Positions 20,660 through 30,498 of a stretch of DNA of 64,000 nucleotides are shown here, piece after piece. Source of the stretch: an uncultured Alphaproteobacteria bacterium. Lineage in GTDB: Bacteria > Pseudomonadota > Alphaproteobacteria > Geminicoccales > Geminicoccaceae. Both the position numbers and the translations under genes were made by a program. Positions within the stretch are counted from its first letter, which is position 1. Every line of letters begins with the position of its first letter. The DNA is taken from NCBI GenBank assembly GCA_937995535.1, contig CALKJU010000004.1, forward strand, positions 1-64,000, given 5' to 3'. The notes beneath the pieces were generated by a model, which made no database searches, was not told the DNA's origin, and worked only from the letters and a program-made list of their open reading frames with translations.

Positions 20660-23595
20660 GCCCGGTCGTCTACGACATCCCGGCCGATCGGCCGTTCCTC
20701 GACACGCTCGCCGCCGGCCTCCTCGCCGAGGACGGCGAGCTCGCCGACCAGCTCGTGCTGCTGCCGAGCCGCCGCGCCTGCCTCGCCCTGCGCGACAGCT
20801 TCCTGCGCCTGCTCGGCGGTCGCGCCCTGCTGCTGCCGCGCCTGCAGCCGATCGGCGATCTCGAAGCCGACGAGATCCTCGCCGACCCTGCGCTCGAGCT
20901 GGACGTGCCGCCGGCCGTGGGCGGGATCCGCCGCCTGCTGCTCCTGACCCGGCTGGTCGTGGCCCGACCCGACCCGCAGGACGGCCGGGCGATCGCGCAC
21001 GAGCAGGCGATCCGCCTCGCCGCCGAGCTCGCCACGTTCCTCGACGAGCTGGCCGACGAGGGCGTGGCGCTCGACGGGCTCGATGGCCTGGTCCCGGACG
21101 ATCACGCCGAGCACTGGCGCGGGACGCTGCAGTTCCTCGCGATCTTGCGCAGCGCCTGGCCGGAGCTGCTGGCGGCCGAGGGCGTGCTCGACCGTGCCGA
21201 GCGCCGCACCCGCATTCTCACCGCGGCGGTCGACCGGTGGCCGCGCCATCCCCCGGCAGCACGCGTCACCGCTGCCGGGATCACCGGCTCGATCCCCGCC
21301 GTCGCACGGCTCCTCGCGGTCGTCGCGGCGCTGCCCGGCGGGCGGGTGATTCTTCCCGGCCTGGACCGGGAGATGGGCGAGACGGACTGGCAGGCGCTCG
21401 GCCCGGTCCACCCGCAATGGGCGCTCCGTCGACTGCTGGAGACGATCGGCGTCGAACGGGCCGCGGTGCAGGCCTGGCCCGCCGCCGGGAGTACGGTCGG
21501 GCGACCGGCCCGCCGCGCCCTGTGGCGCGAGGTGATGCGTCCAGCGGCCGCTGGCGCCGCGACCGCGCCGCCGCCGGCCGCTGCTCTCGACGGCCTCGCC
21601 ATCGTCGTCGCGCCGGACCTCGCGAGCGAGGCGTTGCAGATCGCGCTGCGCCTCCGCGCTGCTCTCGAGACGCCCGAGCGGCGCGTCGCGCTGGTCACGG
21701 CCGATCGCAACCTCGCCCGGCGCGTCGCCGCCGAGCTCGCCCGCTGGGGCGTGCGGGCCGACGACAGCGCCGGGATCCCGCTGGACCAGTCGCCGCCGGG
21801 CAGCTTCCTGCTGCTCACCGCCCACCTCGTCGTCGGCGGTGCGGCGCCGGCGACGCTGCTCGCGGCCTTGAAGCATCCGCTCGCGGCGGGCGGCCTGGAA
21901 CAGGGCGAGTTCCGCCGCCATGTGCGCGCGCTTGAGCGCGCGGCACTGCGCGGGCCGCGCCCGGCGGGCGGGCTCGCCGGCCTTCTCACCCTGCTCCGCA
22001 CCGAGGGCGCGGTCGGCGCTTCGCCCGTGCGCGCGGCCGAACTCGCGGACTGGCTCGAGCGCATCGTCGCCGCCGCCGCGCCCTTCCAGGCGCTCGCCAC
22101 ACGTGCGAGCGCCCCGATGGCGGAGCTGCTGCGCGCCCATCTCGGGCTCGCCGAGGCCCTGGCCGCGGACGCGACCGGCGCTCCGGGCCAGCTCTGGGCG
22201 CAGGCGGCCGGCATCCTCGCGCGGCAGGTCATCGCGGAGCTGACCGAGGCCGCCGCCGCGCTGGGCGAGGTGCCGACGAGTGCCTACCCGGCGCTGCTCG
22301 CGGTCGTGCTCGGCCGGCACGCGGTCCGACCGACGCGGCCCGGCCATCCGAGGGTCGCCATCCTCGGTCCGCTCGAGAGCCGCCTCGTCCAGGCGGATCT
22401 CGTCATTGTCGGCGGTCTCAACGAAGGCGTCTGGCCGCGTCGTGCCGACGCCGGCCCGTGGCTCAACCGGGCGATGCGTGCGCAGCTCGGCCTGCCGCCC
22501 GTCGAGCAGGCGATCGGCGCCGCGGCGCACGATCTGGTGGCGCTCGGTTGCGCACCGGAGGTGGTGTTGACCCGGGCCCGCAAGGACGAGCTCGGCGCAC
22601 CCACGACGCCGTCGCGCTGGCTCGAACGCCTCGAAGCCACGCTGCGCGCGGCCGGGCTCGTGCCACCCAGCGATGCGAGATGGCGGTGTTGGGCGGCGCA
22701 ACTCGACACGCCGCGGGTGGCGCATTGGCCCGTGCCGTCGCCGCGGCCGGCGCCGGCTCCACCGGGCGAGCTGCGGCCGCACGAGCTGTGGGCGACCGAC
22801 GTCGAGACGCTGATGCGCGATCCCTACAGCTTCTATGCGCGGCGGATCCTTCGGCTGCGCCGCCTCGAGCCGGTCGACGCGCCACCCGACGCGGCCGAGC
22901 GCGGGCAGATCCTGCACGCGGTGCTCGCCGATTTCGTCCGGTGCTGCGATGTGGCCTGGCCTGCCGACCCGCTCACCGCGCTCAAGGCGATCGGCCAGCG
23001 CCACTTCGCGCCGCTGCTCCAGCGACCGGAGGTGTGGGCCCTGTGGTGGCCGCGGTTCCTCGCCATCGCCGAATGGATCGTCGAGATCGAGACCCGGCGC
23101 CGGCGCGACGCGCGCCGCGTGCTCGGCGAGGTCGTGGGAGCGATCAGCTTCCCCACCGCCGCGGGGACGTTCCGTCTGATGGCGCGGGCGGATCGGCTCG
23201 AGCAACGGGCCGATGGCGCGGTCGCGATCGTCGACTACAAGACGGGGACCGTGCCGGAGAAGGCGGAGGTCGCGAGCGGCCGGGCCCCGCAACTGCCGAT
23301 CGAGGGGCTGATCGCCGCCGGCGGCGGGTTCACCGAGGTCGGCGCCGCCACGCCCGCGGCGCTGCAATATTTCGCCCTCGCCGGCCGCGGTCGCGAGGCC
23401 GGGACGATCCGGGACGCCGCCGGCCCCGACCTGGATCAGCTCCTCGAGCGTGCCCGCGCCGGTCTGGCCCGCCTGCTCGAGCACTTCGCCGACCCGCGGA
23501 CGCCGTTCATCGCCCTGCCGCGGCCGGCCGCGGCCCGGCACGAGGGCGACTACGACCACCTCGCGCGCGTCGCCGAGTGGCGCGGCGGCGAATGA
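20656..23595 (+). CDS. addB: double-strand break repair protein AddB (alphaproteobacterial type)
   Basis: Subunit of the AddAB helicase-nuclease that resects double-strand breaks for RecA-dependent repair. The 979 residues have an inactivated helicase-like N-terminal half (QLVLLPSRRACLALRDSFL in place of a Walker A) and a C-terminal PD-(D/E)xK nuclease with VAIVDYKTGTVPEKAEV near residue 858. Gene order tsaE-addB-addA with ATGA overlaps on both sides implies translational coupling. The start ATG at 20656 is set by that overlap; a longer open frame upstream is a shadow within tsaE. Confidence 0.93.
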   Translation: MSPVVYDIPADRPFLDTLAAGLLAEDGELADQLVLLPSRRACLALRDSFLRLLGGRALLLPRLQPIGDLEADEILADPALELDVPPAVGGIRRLLLLTRLVVARPDPQDGRAIAHEQAIRLAAELATFLDELADEGVALDGLDGLVPDDHAEHWRGTLQFLAILRSAWPELLAAEGVLDRAERRTRILTAAVDRWPRHPPAARVTAAGITGSIPAVARLLAVVAALPGGRVILPGLDREMGETDWQALGPVHPQWALRRLLETIGVERAAVQAWPAAGSTVGRPARRALWREVMRPAAAGAATAPPPAAALDGLAIVVAPDLASEALQIALRLRAALETPERRVALVTADRNLARRVAAELARWGVRADDSAGIPLDQSPPGSFLLLTAHLVVGGAAPATLLAALKHPLAAGGLEQGEFRRHVRALERAALRGPRPAGGLAGLLTLLRTEGAVGASPVRAAELADWLERIVAAAAPFQALATRASAPMAELLRAHLGLAEALAADATGAPGQLWAQAAGILARQVIAELTEAAAALGEVPTSAYPALLAVVLGRHAVRPTRPGHPRVAILGPLESRLVQADLVIVGGLNEGVWPRRADAGPWLNRAMRAQLGLPPVEQAIGAAAHDLVALGCAPEVVLTRARKDELGAPTTPSRWLERLEATLRAAGLVPPSDARWRCWAAQLDTPRVAHWPVPSPRPAPAPPGELRPHELWATDVETLMRDPYSFYARRILRLRRLEPVDAPPDAAERGQILHAVLADFVRCCDVAWPADPLTALKAIGQRHFAPLLQRPEVWALWWPRFLAIAEWIVEIETRRRRDARRVLGEVVGAISFPTAAGTFRLMARADRLEQRADGAVAIVDYKTGTVPEKAEVASGRAPQLPIEGLIAAGGGFTEVGAATPAALQYFALAGRGREAGTIRDAAGPDLDQLLERARAGLARLLEHFADPRTPFIALPRPAAARHEGDYDHLARVAEWRGGE

Positions 23596-26500
23596 CCACA
23601 GCGTCGCCGACGCCGGCGCAGCGACGCGCCGCCGATCCGACCCGCTCGGTTTGGGTCACCGCCAATGCCGGCACCGGCAAGACCCGGGTCCTCAGCGATC
23701 GGATCCTGCGCCTGCTGCTCGCCGGGGCCCCGCCCGAGTCGCTCCTCGCCATCACCTTCACCAAGGCGGCCGCCGCGGAAATGACGGCACGGGTGAGCGA
23801 GCGGCTGGCGCGATGGGCGGCAGCGGCGGACCACGCCCTGGCCTCGGACCTCGAGCACCTCGGCCTCGCCGCACCGGGACCGGCCGACATCGAGCGGGCG
23901 CGGGCGCTGTTCGCCCAGGTCCTGGAGCTGCCGCGCGGGCTCGCGATCCAGACCATCCACGCCCTGTGCGGAGCGATCCTGCGCCGCTTCCCGCTCGAGG
24001 CGGGCGTGGCCCCGCATTTCGAGACCATCGACGATCGCACCGCGGCCGAACTGCTGGTCGAGGCGCGCGAGGCGGTCATGGCCCAGGCGCGCAGTGGCGA
24101 CGAGGTGCTCGCCAAGGCGATCGAGCGGCTGACGCTGACGCTGAGCGACGGCTCGCTCCACGAGGCGCTCGGCGAGCTCCTCGCCGCCCGCGTCCGCCTC
24201 GCCCGGCTGGTCGGCGAGCGCGGCGGGCTCATGGAAGTGATCCGCGCGGTCGAGCAGGCGCTCGATGTGGTCGCCGACGAGGAGCCGGCGACGCTGATCG
24301 CGCGCGCCTGCCGGATCGGCGATGAGGACCGGATGCGGCTGCGCGAGGCGGCGCGAGCGCTGCGCGAGGTCGGCGGCACCCAGGACGGCAAGCGCGCCCG
24401 GCTCATCGAGGCGTGGCTCGACGCTCCGCAGCCCGATCGCGAGAACGTCTTTCGCGAGTACTGCCGTGCCTACCTGAAGGCCGACGGCGCGCCGGTCGCA
24501 AGCCTGTGCACCAAGTCGGTCGCCGCGCGGCATCCGGACGTCGAGCGTACCTTGCAGCGCGAGCAGGCGCGGATCGTGCGCGTCGATCTCGAGCTCCGAG
24601 CGGTCCTCGCCGCGCGCCGCACCGGCTGGCTGCTGACCGTCGGCTGGGCGGTCATCCAGGCTTACGAACGCCTCAAGGGGCAGCGCGCCGCGCTCGACTT
24701 CGACGACCTGATCGAGCGCACGCGCCGGCTCCTCGCCACAGCCGAGGGGCTCGGCTGGGTGCTCTACAAGCTCGACCAGCGCATCGAGCACGTACTGGTC
24801 GACGAGGCGCAGGACACGAGCCCGGCGCAATGGGAGCTGATCACCCGACTGACCGACGAGTTCTTCGCCGGCGCCGGCGCCCGCGCGCGGCCGCCGACGC
24901 TCTTCGTCGTCGGCGACGAGAAACAGTCGATCTACCGCTTCCAGGGCGCCGACCTCGCCCATCTGCGCAAGGTCCATGAACGCTTGCGCGCCCGCGCCGC
25001 GGCGGCGGGCCAGCCGCTCGTCGAGGAGACGCTGGACCTCTCGTTCCGCTCGTCGCGCGCCGTGCTCGAACTGGTCGACGCCGTCCTGCGTCACCCCGAG
25101 GCACAGCGGGGCGTCGTCGACGCGGGCGTCGCGGTCCGCCACGACAGCTCGCGCGCCGGCGTCGCCGGCCTCGTCGAGCTCTGGCCGCTGGCCGTCTTCG
25201 CCGGTGGCGAGGGCGAAGCGGAGCCCTGGCCGCTGCCCGGCACGGCGCTGCCGGAGGACGAGCCGCAGCGCCGGTTGGCCGACGCCATCGCCCGCCAGGT
25301 CCGCGGCTGGATCGACGCGGGCGAGGTCCTGCCCGCCACGGGCCGGCCGCTGCGCGCCGGCGACGTCCTGATCCTGCTGCAGCGCCGCGGCGAGATGCAG
25401 GAGCTGCTGGTGCGCGCGCTGAAGCGCCGTGACGTGCCGGTGGCGGGCGCGGATCGCCTCGCGCTCACCGGGCACATCGCCGTACGCGATCTGATCGCGC
25501 TCGGCCGCGCCATGCTCCTGCCCGAGGACGACCTGAACCTCGCCTGTCTGCTCAAGAGCCCCTTGGTCGGGCTCGACGAGGAGGCGCTGCTCGAGCTCGC
25601 CGCAGGGCGTGGCGAGCGGAGCCTGATCGAGCAGCTTCGCGCCGCCGCGGGCGCACGGCCGGACCGCTTCGCCCCGGCGATGGCCAGGCTGTCCCGCTGG
25701 CTCGCTCGCGCCGACTTCCAGCCGCCGTTCGAGTTCTTCGTCCAGGTCCTGGGCGCGGAAGGCGGCCGCGCGCGCCTGCTCGAGCGCCTCGGACGCGAGG
25801 CGCTCGAGCCGATCGAGGCGTTCCTCGGCCAGGCGCTCGCCTACGAGGACGGGCATCCGGCGTCGCTCGAGGGCTTCCTCCACTGGCTCGAGCTCGACGA
25901 GCAGGAACTCAAGCGCGATCCCGAACAGGCCGCGGACGCGGTGCGGGTGATGACCGTTCACGGTGCGAAGGGCCTGGAGGCGCCGGTGGTGATCCTGGCC
26001 GACGCCGGGCCGCACGGCGACTCCCGTCGCGACCGCCTCGTCTGGACGGCCGACGGCCTGCCGCTCTGGCGCGCCGCGGCGGAGGAGCGGCCGCCGGCGG
26101 TGGCCGCGCTTTGCGAAGCCGAGGAGGCGCTCGACGGCGACGAGCGACGGCGCCTGCTCTACGTCGCCCTGACCCGCGCCAAGGACCGCCTCTATGTCGC
26201 CGGCTGGCTGGGCAAGCGCGCGGCCGCCGCGCAGGCCACCGGCAAGCGGGCGGCGACCGCGTGGCACGACCATGTCCGCGCGGCCCTGCGGTCGCTGCCC
26301 GGCGTCGCGACGGTGCCGTTCGACCTCGGCTACGGTATCGCCGGCGAGGGGCTGCGCCTCGCGCGCGGTGCCCCGGCACCCGTTGCACCGGCCGAGGACG
26401 CGGGCGACACCGCGACGCCGCCGTTGCCGGACTGGGCGCACCGAGCGGTGGTGGCGGAGATCGGCGAGCAGGCGCCGCGCGCGGCGTCGCGGCTCGGCGC

Positions 26501-27080
26501 GGACGAGCCGGGCGCCGGCCCCGCCTCCAGCCCGGACGGCGAGGCCCGCTTCCGCTTCGGCCGTCATGTACACCGCCTGCTGCAGCTCGTCCCGGAGCTG
26601 CCGGCGGCAAGCCGCGCTGCCGCGGTCGACCGCTATCTCGCGCGGCAGCGCGATCTCGACGACGCCGAGCGCCGGCGCGCGCGGTCCAGCGTCCTCGCGG
26701 TGCTCGATCATCCGGCGCTGGCGCCGGCCTTCGCACCCGGCGCGCGGGCCGAGCAGGCGGTCTGCGGCGTGGTCGACGGGATCGCCATCGCCGGCCAGAT
26801 CGACCGCCTCGCGGTCGGTCCCGATCGGGTGCTCCTCGTCGACTTCAAGACCGGCCGGCGTGGGTCGCGGATCCCCCTGGCGCATCTGCGCCAGATGGCC
26901 GCGTACCGCGCGCTGCTGCGCCAGATCTACCCCGACCGGCCGATCGAGGCGGTCCTGGTCTGGACCGAGACGGCCACGGTCGAGCCGCTTGAGTCCGGGC
27001 TGCTCGATGCCCACATCCCCGCTCGCTGGCGGGAGGGGCATGATCACCCGGCGCTTGAGGCGCCGCAGCCTTGCCCCTAG
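23592..27080 (+). CDS. addA: double-strand break repair helicase AddA
   Basis: UvrD/RecB-like ATPase, helicase and nuclease subunit of AddAB. The 1162 residues show Walker A ANAGTGKT (24-31), motif II LVDEAQDTS near residue 402, motif III VVGDEKQSIYRFQGAD near 440, motif VI LLYVALTRAKDRLYV near 856, and a C-terminal RecB-type nuclease with VLLVDFKTGRRG near 1080. The ATG overlaps the addB stop; an in-frame extension running back to 22458 through addB is a shadow. trxA follows after 35 bases. Confidence 0.95.
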   Translation: MTTASPTPAQRRAADPTRSVWVTANAGTGKTRVLSDRILRLLLAGAPPESLLAITFTKAAAAEMTARVSERLARWAAAADHALASDLEHLGLAAPGPADIERARALFAQVLELPRGLAIQTIHALCGAILRRFPLEAGVAPHFETIDDRTAAELLVEAREAVMAQARSGDEVLAKAIERLTLTLSDGSLHEALGELLAARVRLARLVGERGGLMEVIRAVEQALDVVADEEPATLIARACRIGDEDRMRLREAARALREVGGTQDGKRARLIEAWLDAPQPDRENVFREYCRAYLKADGAPVASLCTKSVAARHPDVERTLQREQARIVRVDLELRAVLAARRTGWLLTVGWAVIQAYERLKGQRAALDFDDLIERTRRLLATAEGLGWVLYKLDQRIEHVLVDEAQDTSPAQWELITRLTDEFFAGAGARARPPTLFVVGDEKQSIYRFQGADLAHLRKVHERLRARAAAAGQPLVEETLDLSFRSSRAVLELVDAVLRHPEAQRGVVDAGVAVRHDSSRAGVAGLVELWPLAVFAGGEGEAEPWPLPGTALPEDEPQRRLADAIARQVRGWIDAGEVLPATGRPLRAGDVLILLQRRGEMQELLVRALKRRDVPVAGADRLALTGHIAVRDLIALGRAMLLPEDDLNLACLLKSPLVGLDEEALLELAAGRGERSLIEQLRAAAGARPDRFAPAMARLSRWLARADFQPPFEFFVQVLGAEGGRARLLERLGREALEPIEAFLGQALAYEDGHPASLEGFLHWLELDEQELKRDPEQAADAVRVMTVHGAKGLEAPVVILADAGPHGDSRRDRLVWTADGLPLWRAAAEERPPAVAALCEAEEALDGDERRRLLYVALTRAKDRLYVAGWLGKRAAAAQATGKRAATAWHDHVRAALRSLPGVATVPFDLGYGIAGEGLRLARGAPAPVAPAEDAGDTATPPLPDWAHRAVVAEIGEQAPRAASRLGADEPGAGPASSPDGEARFRFGRHVHRLLQLVPELPAASRAAAVDRYLARQRDLDDAERRRARSSVLAVLDHPALAPAFAPGARAEQAVCGVVDGIAIAGQIDRLAVGPDRVLLVDFKTGRRGSRIPLAHLRQMAAYRALLRQIYPDRPIEAVLVWTETATVEPLESGLLDAHIPARWREGHDHPALEAPQPCP

Positions 27081-27115
27081 GCTTCCGGCGCCGTCACAAC
27101 CAAGAGTGACTGAAC

Positions 27116-27442
27116 ATGAGCGTGAAGCACACGTCGGACACGAACTTCGACCGGGACGTGCTCAAAGCCAACAAGCCCGTGCTGGTCGATTTCTGGGCCG
27201 AGTGGTGCGGGCCCTGCAAGGCGATCGCGCCCCATCTCGAGGCGCTCGCCAGCGAGCTGGGCGACGCGATTGACGTCATCAAGGTCAACATCGACGAGAA
27301 CCCGAATACGCCGACGCATTACGGGGTGCGCGGCATCCCGACGCTCATGCTATTCAAGAACGGCACCGTCGCGGCGACCAAGGTCGGGGCCCTGCCGAAG
27401 AGCAAGCTGGTCGAGTGGGTGCGCGAGAGCCTCAACTCCTGA
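27116..27442 (+). CDS. trxA: thioredoxin
   Basis: Small cytosolic disulfide reductase, 108 residues, with the active site WAEWCGPCK (Cys31, Cys34) and the cis-Pro strand [12 protein letters not shown]. It follows addA as in many Alphaproteobacteria. Its last codons overlap the 3' end of the convergent GNAT gene by 11 bases, leaving no room for a terminator between them. Confidence 0.97.
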   Translation: MSVKHTSDTNFDRDVLKANKPVLVDFWAEWCGPCKAIAPHLEALASELGDAIDVIKVNIDENPNTPTHYGVRGIPTLMLFKNGTVAATKVGALPKSKLVEWVRESLNS

Positions 27443-28001
27443 CAGCGGCCGGGCCCGGCCGGCACAGCGCGGCGAGACGGGTCACGTCCTTCCAGGCGAG
27501 CCGCGTGTGCGGGATCCGCACCCCGGCGAACTCGTCCAGGCCACGCTCGACGATCTCCGCGTCCAGGCGACGATAGAAGGCCAGCGCCGGCCGGTTGGCA
27601 TCGAACACCCACAAGGTGAGGCTGCGGTGGCCCTGCGCCCGCAGCCGGTCCGCGGCTGCGCCGAGTAGCTTCCGGCCCAGCCCGCGACCGCGCGCCTCGG
27701 GCGCCACGTGGAGATTGTCGAGGAGCGCGTCGTAGCGACCATCGGGATCGGGCCAGATCGCGAGAAAGGCGAGCAGCACGTCGGCCTGCTCGGCCAGCAT
27801 CACGAAACCATCGGGGCTTGGTGCCGACAGCCGCTCGCGCCAGTAGCGCGCACGCTCGGCCGCGCACTCGTGGTCGAGATAGCGGTCCGGGAGGATGCCC
27901 CGGTACGCCCAACGCCAGCTCGCCGCGTGCAGCGCGGCGATCCGCCCTGCGTCGTCCGCGCCGGCATCGCGCAGACGCGGCGGCTCGGGATCGACCGTCA
28001 C
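27432..28001 (-). CDS. GNAT family N-acetyltransferase
   Basis: Acetyl-CoA-dependent N-acetyltransferase of unknown substrate, 189 residues. It has the N-terminal strand [20 protein letters not shown] with [11 protein letters not shown], the acetyl-CoA pyrophosphate loop in [20 protein letters not shown] and the C-terminal [17 protein letters not shown]. This arrangement is typical of the RimI-like or toxin-inactivating branch, but no substrate can be read from it. The GTG start overlaps the stop of the upstream ThDP-enzyme gene (GTGA), so the two are coupled. Confidence 0.88.
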   Translation of the reverse strand: MTVDPEPPRLRDAGADDAGRIAALHAASWRWAYRGILPDRYLDHECAAERARYWRERLSAPSPDGFVMLAEQADVLLAFLAIWPDPDGRYDALLDNLHVAPEARGRGLGRKLLGAAADRLRAQGHRSLTLWVFDANRPALAFYRRLDAEIVERGLDEFAGVRIPHTRLAWKDVTRLAALCRPGPAAVRS

Positions 28002-29671
28002 CGGGCAGCGGCGAGCGCGGCGGCGCGGATCTCGCTCAGCGACGCGCGGACGGTCAGTGCCTCCGGATCGACGAGCAGCTCGATCAGGGCCGGGCCGTCG
28101 GCGGCGAGCGCCGCCTCGAGCGCGGGCGCGAACTCGCTCGTCCGCTCGACCCGCGCCCCGAAGGCCCCGTAGGCGCGCGCCAGGGCCGCGAAGTCCGGGT
28201 TGCGCAGCTCGGTGCCGATGACCCGGGTCGGATAGTGCCGCTCCTGATGCATCCGGATCGTGCCGTACATGCCGTTGTTGACGACCAGGACGACCAGCCG
28301 GCAGCCATACTGTACCGCGGTCGCCAGCTCCTGGCCGGTCATCAGGAAGCAGCCGTCGCCGGCGAAGGCGACGACCGTGCGGTCCGGCTCGAGCAGCGCC
28401 GCCGCGACCGCCGCCGGAAAGCCGTAGCCCATCGAGCCCGCGGTCGGCGCGAGCTGCGAGCGGTATCGGCGGTAGGTGGTGAAGCGCGTGGTCCATACCG
28501 CATAGTTGCCGGCGCCGTTGGTCACGATCGCATCCACGGGCAGACGCTCGCGCAGATGCGCCATCACCTCGCCCAGCTGCAGCCGCCCGGGTGTGGCCGG
28601 CGGGCGGAGGTAGTCGAGGTAGTGCGCGTGCGCCGCGGCCGCCGGCTCGTCGCGCGCCGCGCCGGTCGCCGGCAGCTCGGCCAGCGCTGCGGCGGTGGCG
28701 ATGGGATCGGCCTGGATCGGGAGATCCGCCTGATAGACCCGGCCGAGCTCCGCGGGATCCGGATGGATGTGGACGAAGCGCTGGCGCGGCCGGGGGATGT
28801 CGAGCAGCCCGTAGCCCTGCGCGGTCATCTCGGAGAGCCGGGTGCCGAGCGCGATCACGAGGTCCGCCCGCCGCACCCGCTCGACCAGCCGCGGATCGGC
28901 GCCGATGCCGAGATCACCGGCGTAGCACGGATGGAGATTGTCGATATGGTCCTGCCGCCTGAAGCCCGCCGCGACCGGCACGTCATGGGTGGCGGCGAAA
29001 CGCTCGATCGCCTGGCGCGCGGTCTCGCTCCACACCCCGCCGCCAAGGATCACGACCGGGCGCCGCGCCCCAGCGAGCAGTTCCCCGAGCCGACCGATCG
29101 CCGCTGGATCGGGCCAGGCGACCGGGCGTTGCCAGCGCCGCCCGTCCTCGACGGCCACACGGTCGAGCAGCATGTCCTCCGGCAGCGCGATCACGACCGG
29201 GCCCGGACGACCGCCGACGGCCGTGACGAAGGCCCGGTGCAGCACTTCCGGGAGACGCGCCGCGTCCTCGACCTGCGTCACCCACTTCGCGATACCGCCG
29301 AACATCTGGCGGTAGTCGACCTCCTGGAAGGCGTCGCGCCCGACCGCCGCGCGCTCGATCTGGCCGATGAACAGGAGCAGCGGCGTGCTGTCCTGCTGCG
29401 CCACGTGGACGCCGCTGCTGGCGTTGGTGGCGCCGGGCCCGCGCGTAACCAGGGCGATGCCGGGCCGACCGGTCAGCTTGCCATAGGCCTCGGCCATCAT
29501 CGCCGCGCCGCCCTCCTGGCGGCAGACGACGAAGCGCAGCTCGGGCACGTCGTGCAGCGCGTCGAGCACGGCAAGGTAGCTCTCGCCCGGCACGCCGAAC
29601 AGCAGGTCGGCGCCGTGGCACCGGAGCTGGTCGACCAGGATCTGCCCACCGGTGCGACGATTGTCGGCCAT
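27998..29671 (-). CDS. thiamine-diphosphate-dependent enzyme, acetolactate-synthase-like
   Basis: Three-domain ThDP enzyme of 557 residues. The catalytic Glu53 is in CRQEGGAAMMAEAYGKLTG, followed by VTRGPGATNASSG; the central domain has PVVILGGGVW; the ThDP-Mg motif starts GDGCFLMTG (about residue 440) and ends LVVNN. The ALS-like sequence does not show whether it makes acetolactate; no regulatory ilvN subunit is near, and a biosynthetic role is therefore less likely than a catabolic or 2-oxoacid decarboxylase role. It is cotranscribed with the GNAT gene. A divergent region separates it from the fasciclin gene. Confidence 0.85.
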   Translation of the reverse strand: MADNRRTGGQILVDQLRCHGADLLFGVPGESYLAVLDALHDVPELRFVVCRQEGGAAMMAEAYGKLTGRPGIALVTRGPGATNASSGVHVAQQDSTPLLLFIGQIERAAVGRDAFQEVDYRQMFGGIAKWVTQVEDAARLPEVLHRAFVTAVGGRPGPVVIALPEDMLLDRVAVEDGRRWQRPVAWPDPAAIGRLGELLAGARRPVVILGGGVWSETARQAIERFAATHDVPVAAGFRRQDHIDNLHPCYAGDLGIGADPRLVERVRRADLVIALGTRLSEMTAQGYGLLDIPRPRQRFVHIHPDPAELGRVYQADLPIQADPIATAAALAELPATGAARDEPAAAAHAHYLDYLRPPATPGRLQLGEVMAHLRERLPVDAIVTNGAGNYAVWTTRFTTYRRYRSQLAPTAGSMGYGFPAAVAAALLEPDRTVVAFAGDGCFLMTGQELATAVQYGCRLVVLVVNNGMYGTIRMHQERHYPTRVIGTELRNPDFAALARAYGAFGARVERTSEFAPALEAALAADGPALIELLVDPEALTVRASLSEIRAAALAAAR

Positions 29672-29925
29672 GCCCTGCTTCCCTCCGCTGCCCGGCTACA
29701 TCTAGCGTGGCGTCCGCAACGCTGCACAGCCCGGGTCAGGCGGGCGACCGAGGGTCGCTCGTACGCGGAGCAGGCGAGATCAGATCACATTCTGAAAAAA
29801 ACATAACGTTCAAGTTGCTGTTGACCGCGTGATCGGGCGGTCCAGTTCTCAAAGTCGTCGAGCGATATGATCCTCGGATCCGATCGCTTCGTTCGTCTTT
29901 ATCCTGTCATCTGAGGAGTTGAGGC
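29672..29925. promoter_or_regulatory. divergent promoter region between the ThDP enzyme and fasciclin genes
   Basis: 254 bases that include one of the few AT-rich stretches of the window (about 29788-29830, with a run of seven A). Leftward, CTTGAACG with a following T-rich segment resembles a -35 region; rightward, TTGACC at 29821 and TATGAT at 29866 are present but at wrong spacing to each other. A promoter zone is likely, but I cannot assign exact sites. Confidence 0.35.
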
Positions 29926-30408
29926 ATGCGGAAGGTTCTTCTCGCCACGGCCGTCGCCGTGCCTGCGATGCTGGCCGCTCAGGCGGTTCTGGCCAAGGAC
30001 ATCGTCGATACCGCGGTCGCGGCCGGGTCGTTCAACACGCTCGTCGCCGCGGTGCAGGCGGCCGGTCTCGTCGAAACGCTCAAGGGCCCGGGTCCGTTCA
30101 CCGTGTTCGCGCCGACCGACGAGGCGTTCGCCGCGCTGCCGGCTGGCACCGTCGACGAGCTGCTGAAGCCCGAGAACAAGGACCAGCTCGTCGCGATCCT
30201 CACCTACCATGTCGTGCCGGGCAAGGTCATGGCGAGCGACGCCGCGGGCAAGACCGCTGAGCTGACCACCGTCCAGGGCGGCACGCTCGCGGTCGACGGC
30301 ACCGGCACGGGCGTCACCGTCCAGGGCGCGAGTGTCACGATGGCCGACGTCGCCGCCGACAACGGCGTGATCCACGTGATCGACAAGGTGATTCTGCCGT
30401 CCTCGTGA
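29926..30408 (+). CDS. secreted fasciclin-domain protein
   Basis: Single FAS1 domain with a signal peptide; such proteins mediate adhesion or matrix contacts in the periplasm or outside the cell. The 160 residues begin [15 protein letters not shown] with cleavage after AVLA (about residue 23). The FAS1 H1 box is [19 protein letters not shown], then [15 protein letters not shown], and the C-terminal H2 box is [25 protein letters not shown] upstream gives a strong ribosome binding site. It is a single-gene unit closed by a strong terminator. Confidence 0.93.
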   Translation: MRKVLLATAVAVPAMLAAQAVLAKDIVDTAVAAGSFNTLVAAVQAAGLVETLKGPGPFTVFAPTDEAFAALPAGTVDELLKPENKDQLVAILTYHVVPGKVMASDAAGKTAELTTVQGGTLAVDGTGTGVTVQGASVTMADVAADNGVIHVIDKVILPSS

Positions 30409-30461
30409 TCCCGGCACGAATGCCTCGCGTAGAAGACGACGTTACTTCCCCCGCAACTCTG

Positions 30462-30492
30462 GCCCCGGTCGATCTCGACCGGGGCTTTTTTT
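30462..30492 (+). terminator. rho-independent terminator of the fasciclin gene
   Basis: A perfect 11-base-pair stem GCCCCGGTCGA / TCGACCGGGGC (30462-30472 with 30475-30485) is followed by seven T (30486-30492). It lies 54 bases after the fasciclin stop. The opposite strand has no T-run, so it does not serve the converging reductase gene. Confidence 0.95.
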
Positions 30493-30498
30493 CGTCGC

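Noticed and set aside
20497..23559. Open frame of 1020 codons on the minus strand opposite addB
   Set aside because: Shadow frame; composition is Arg/Gly/Ala-rich and unstructured.
22458..23591. Upstream in-frame extension of AddA
   Set aside because: Lies wholly within addB; the addB-addA ATGA overlap gives the natural start.
23550..27047. Open frame of 1165 codons on the minus strand opposite addA
   Set aside because: Same shadow effect of high third-position GC; no domain, and addA is certain.
27446..27461. 16-base palindrome CGGCCGGG/CCCGGCCG after trxA
   Set aside because: No T-run follows on either strand and it lies in GNAT coding sequence; short GC palindromes are expected in such DNA.
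29821..29871. TTGACC and TATGAT before the fasciclin gene as one promoter
   Set aside because: Spacing between the two is 39 bases, far from the 16-18 needed.
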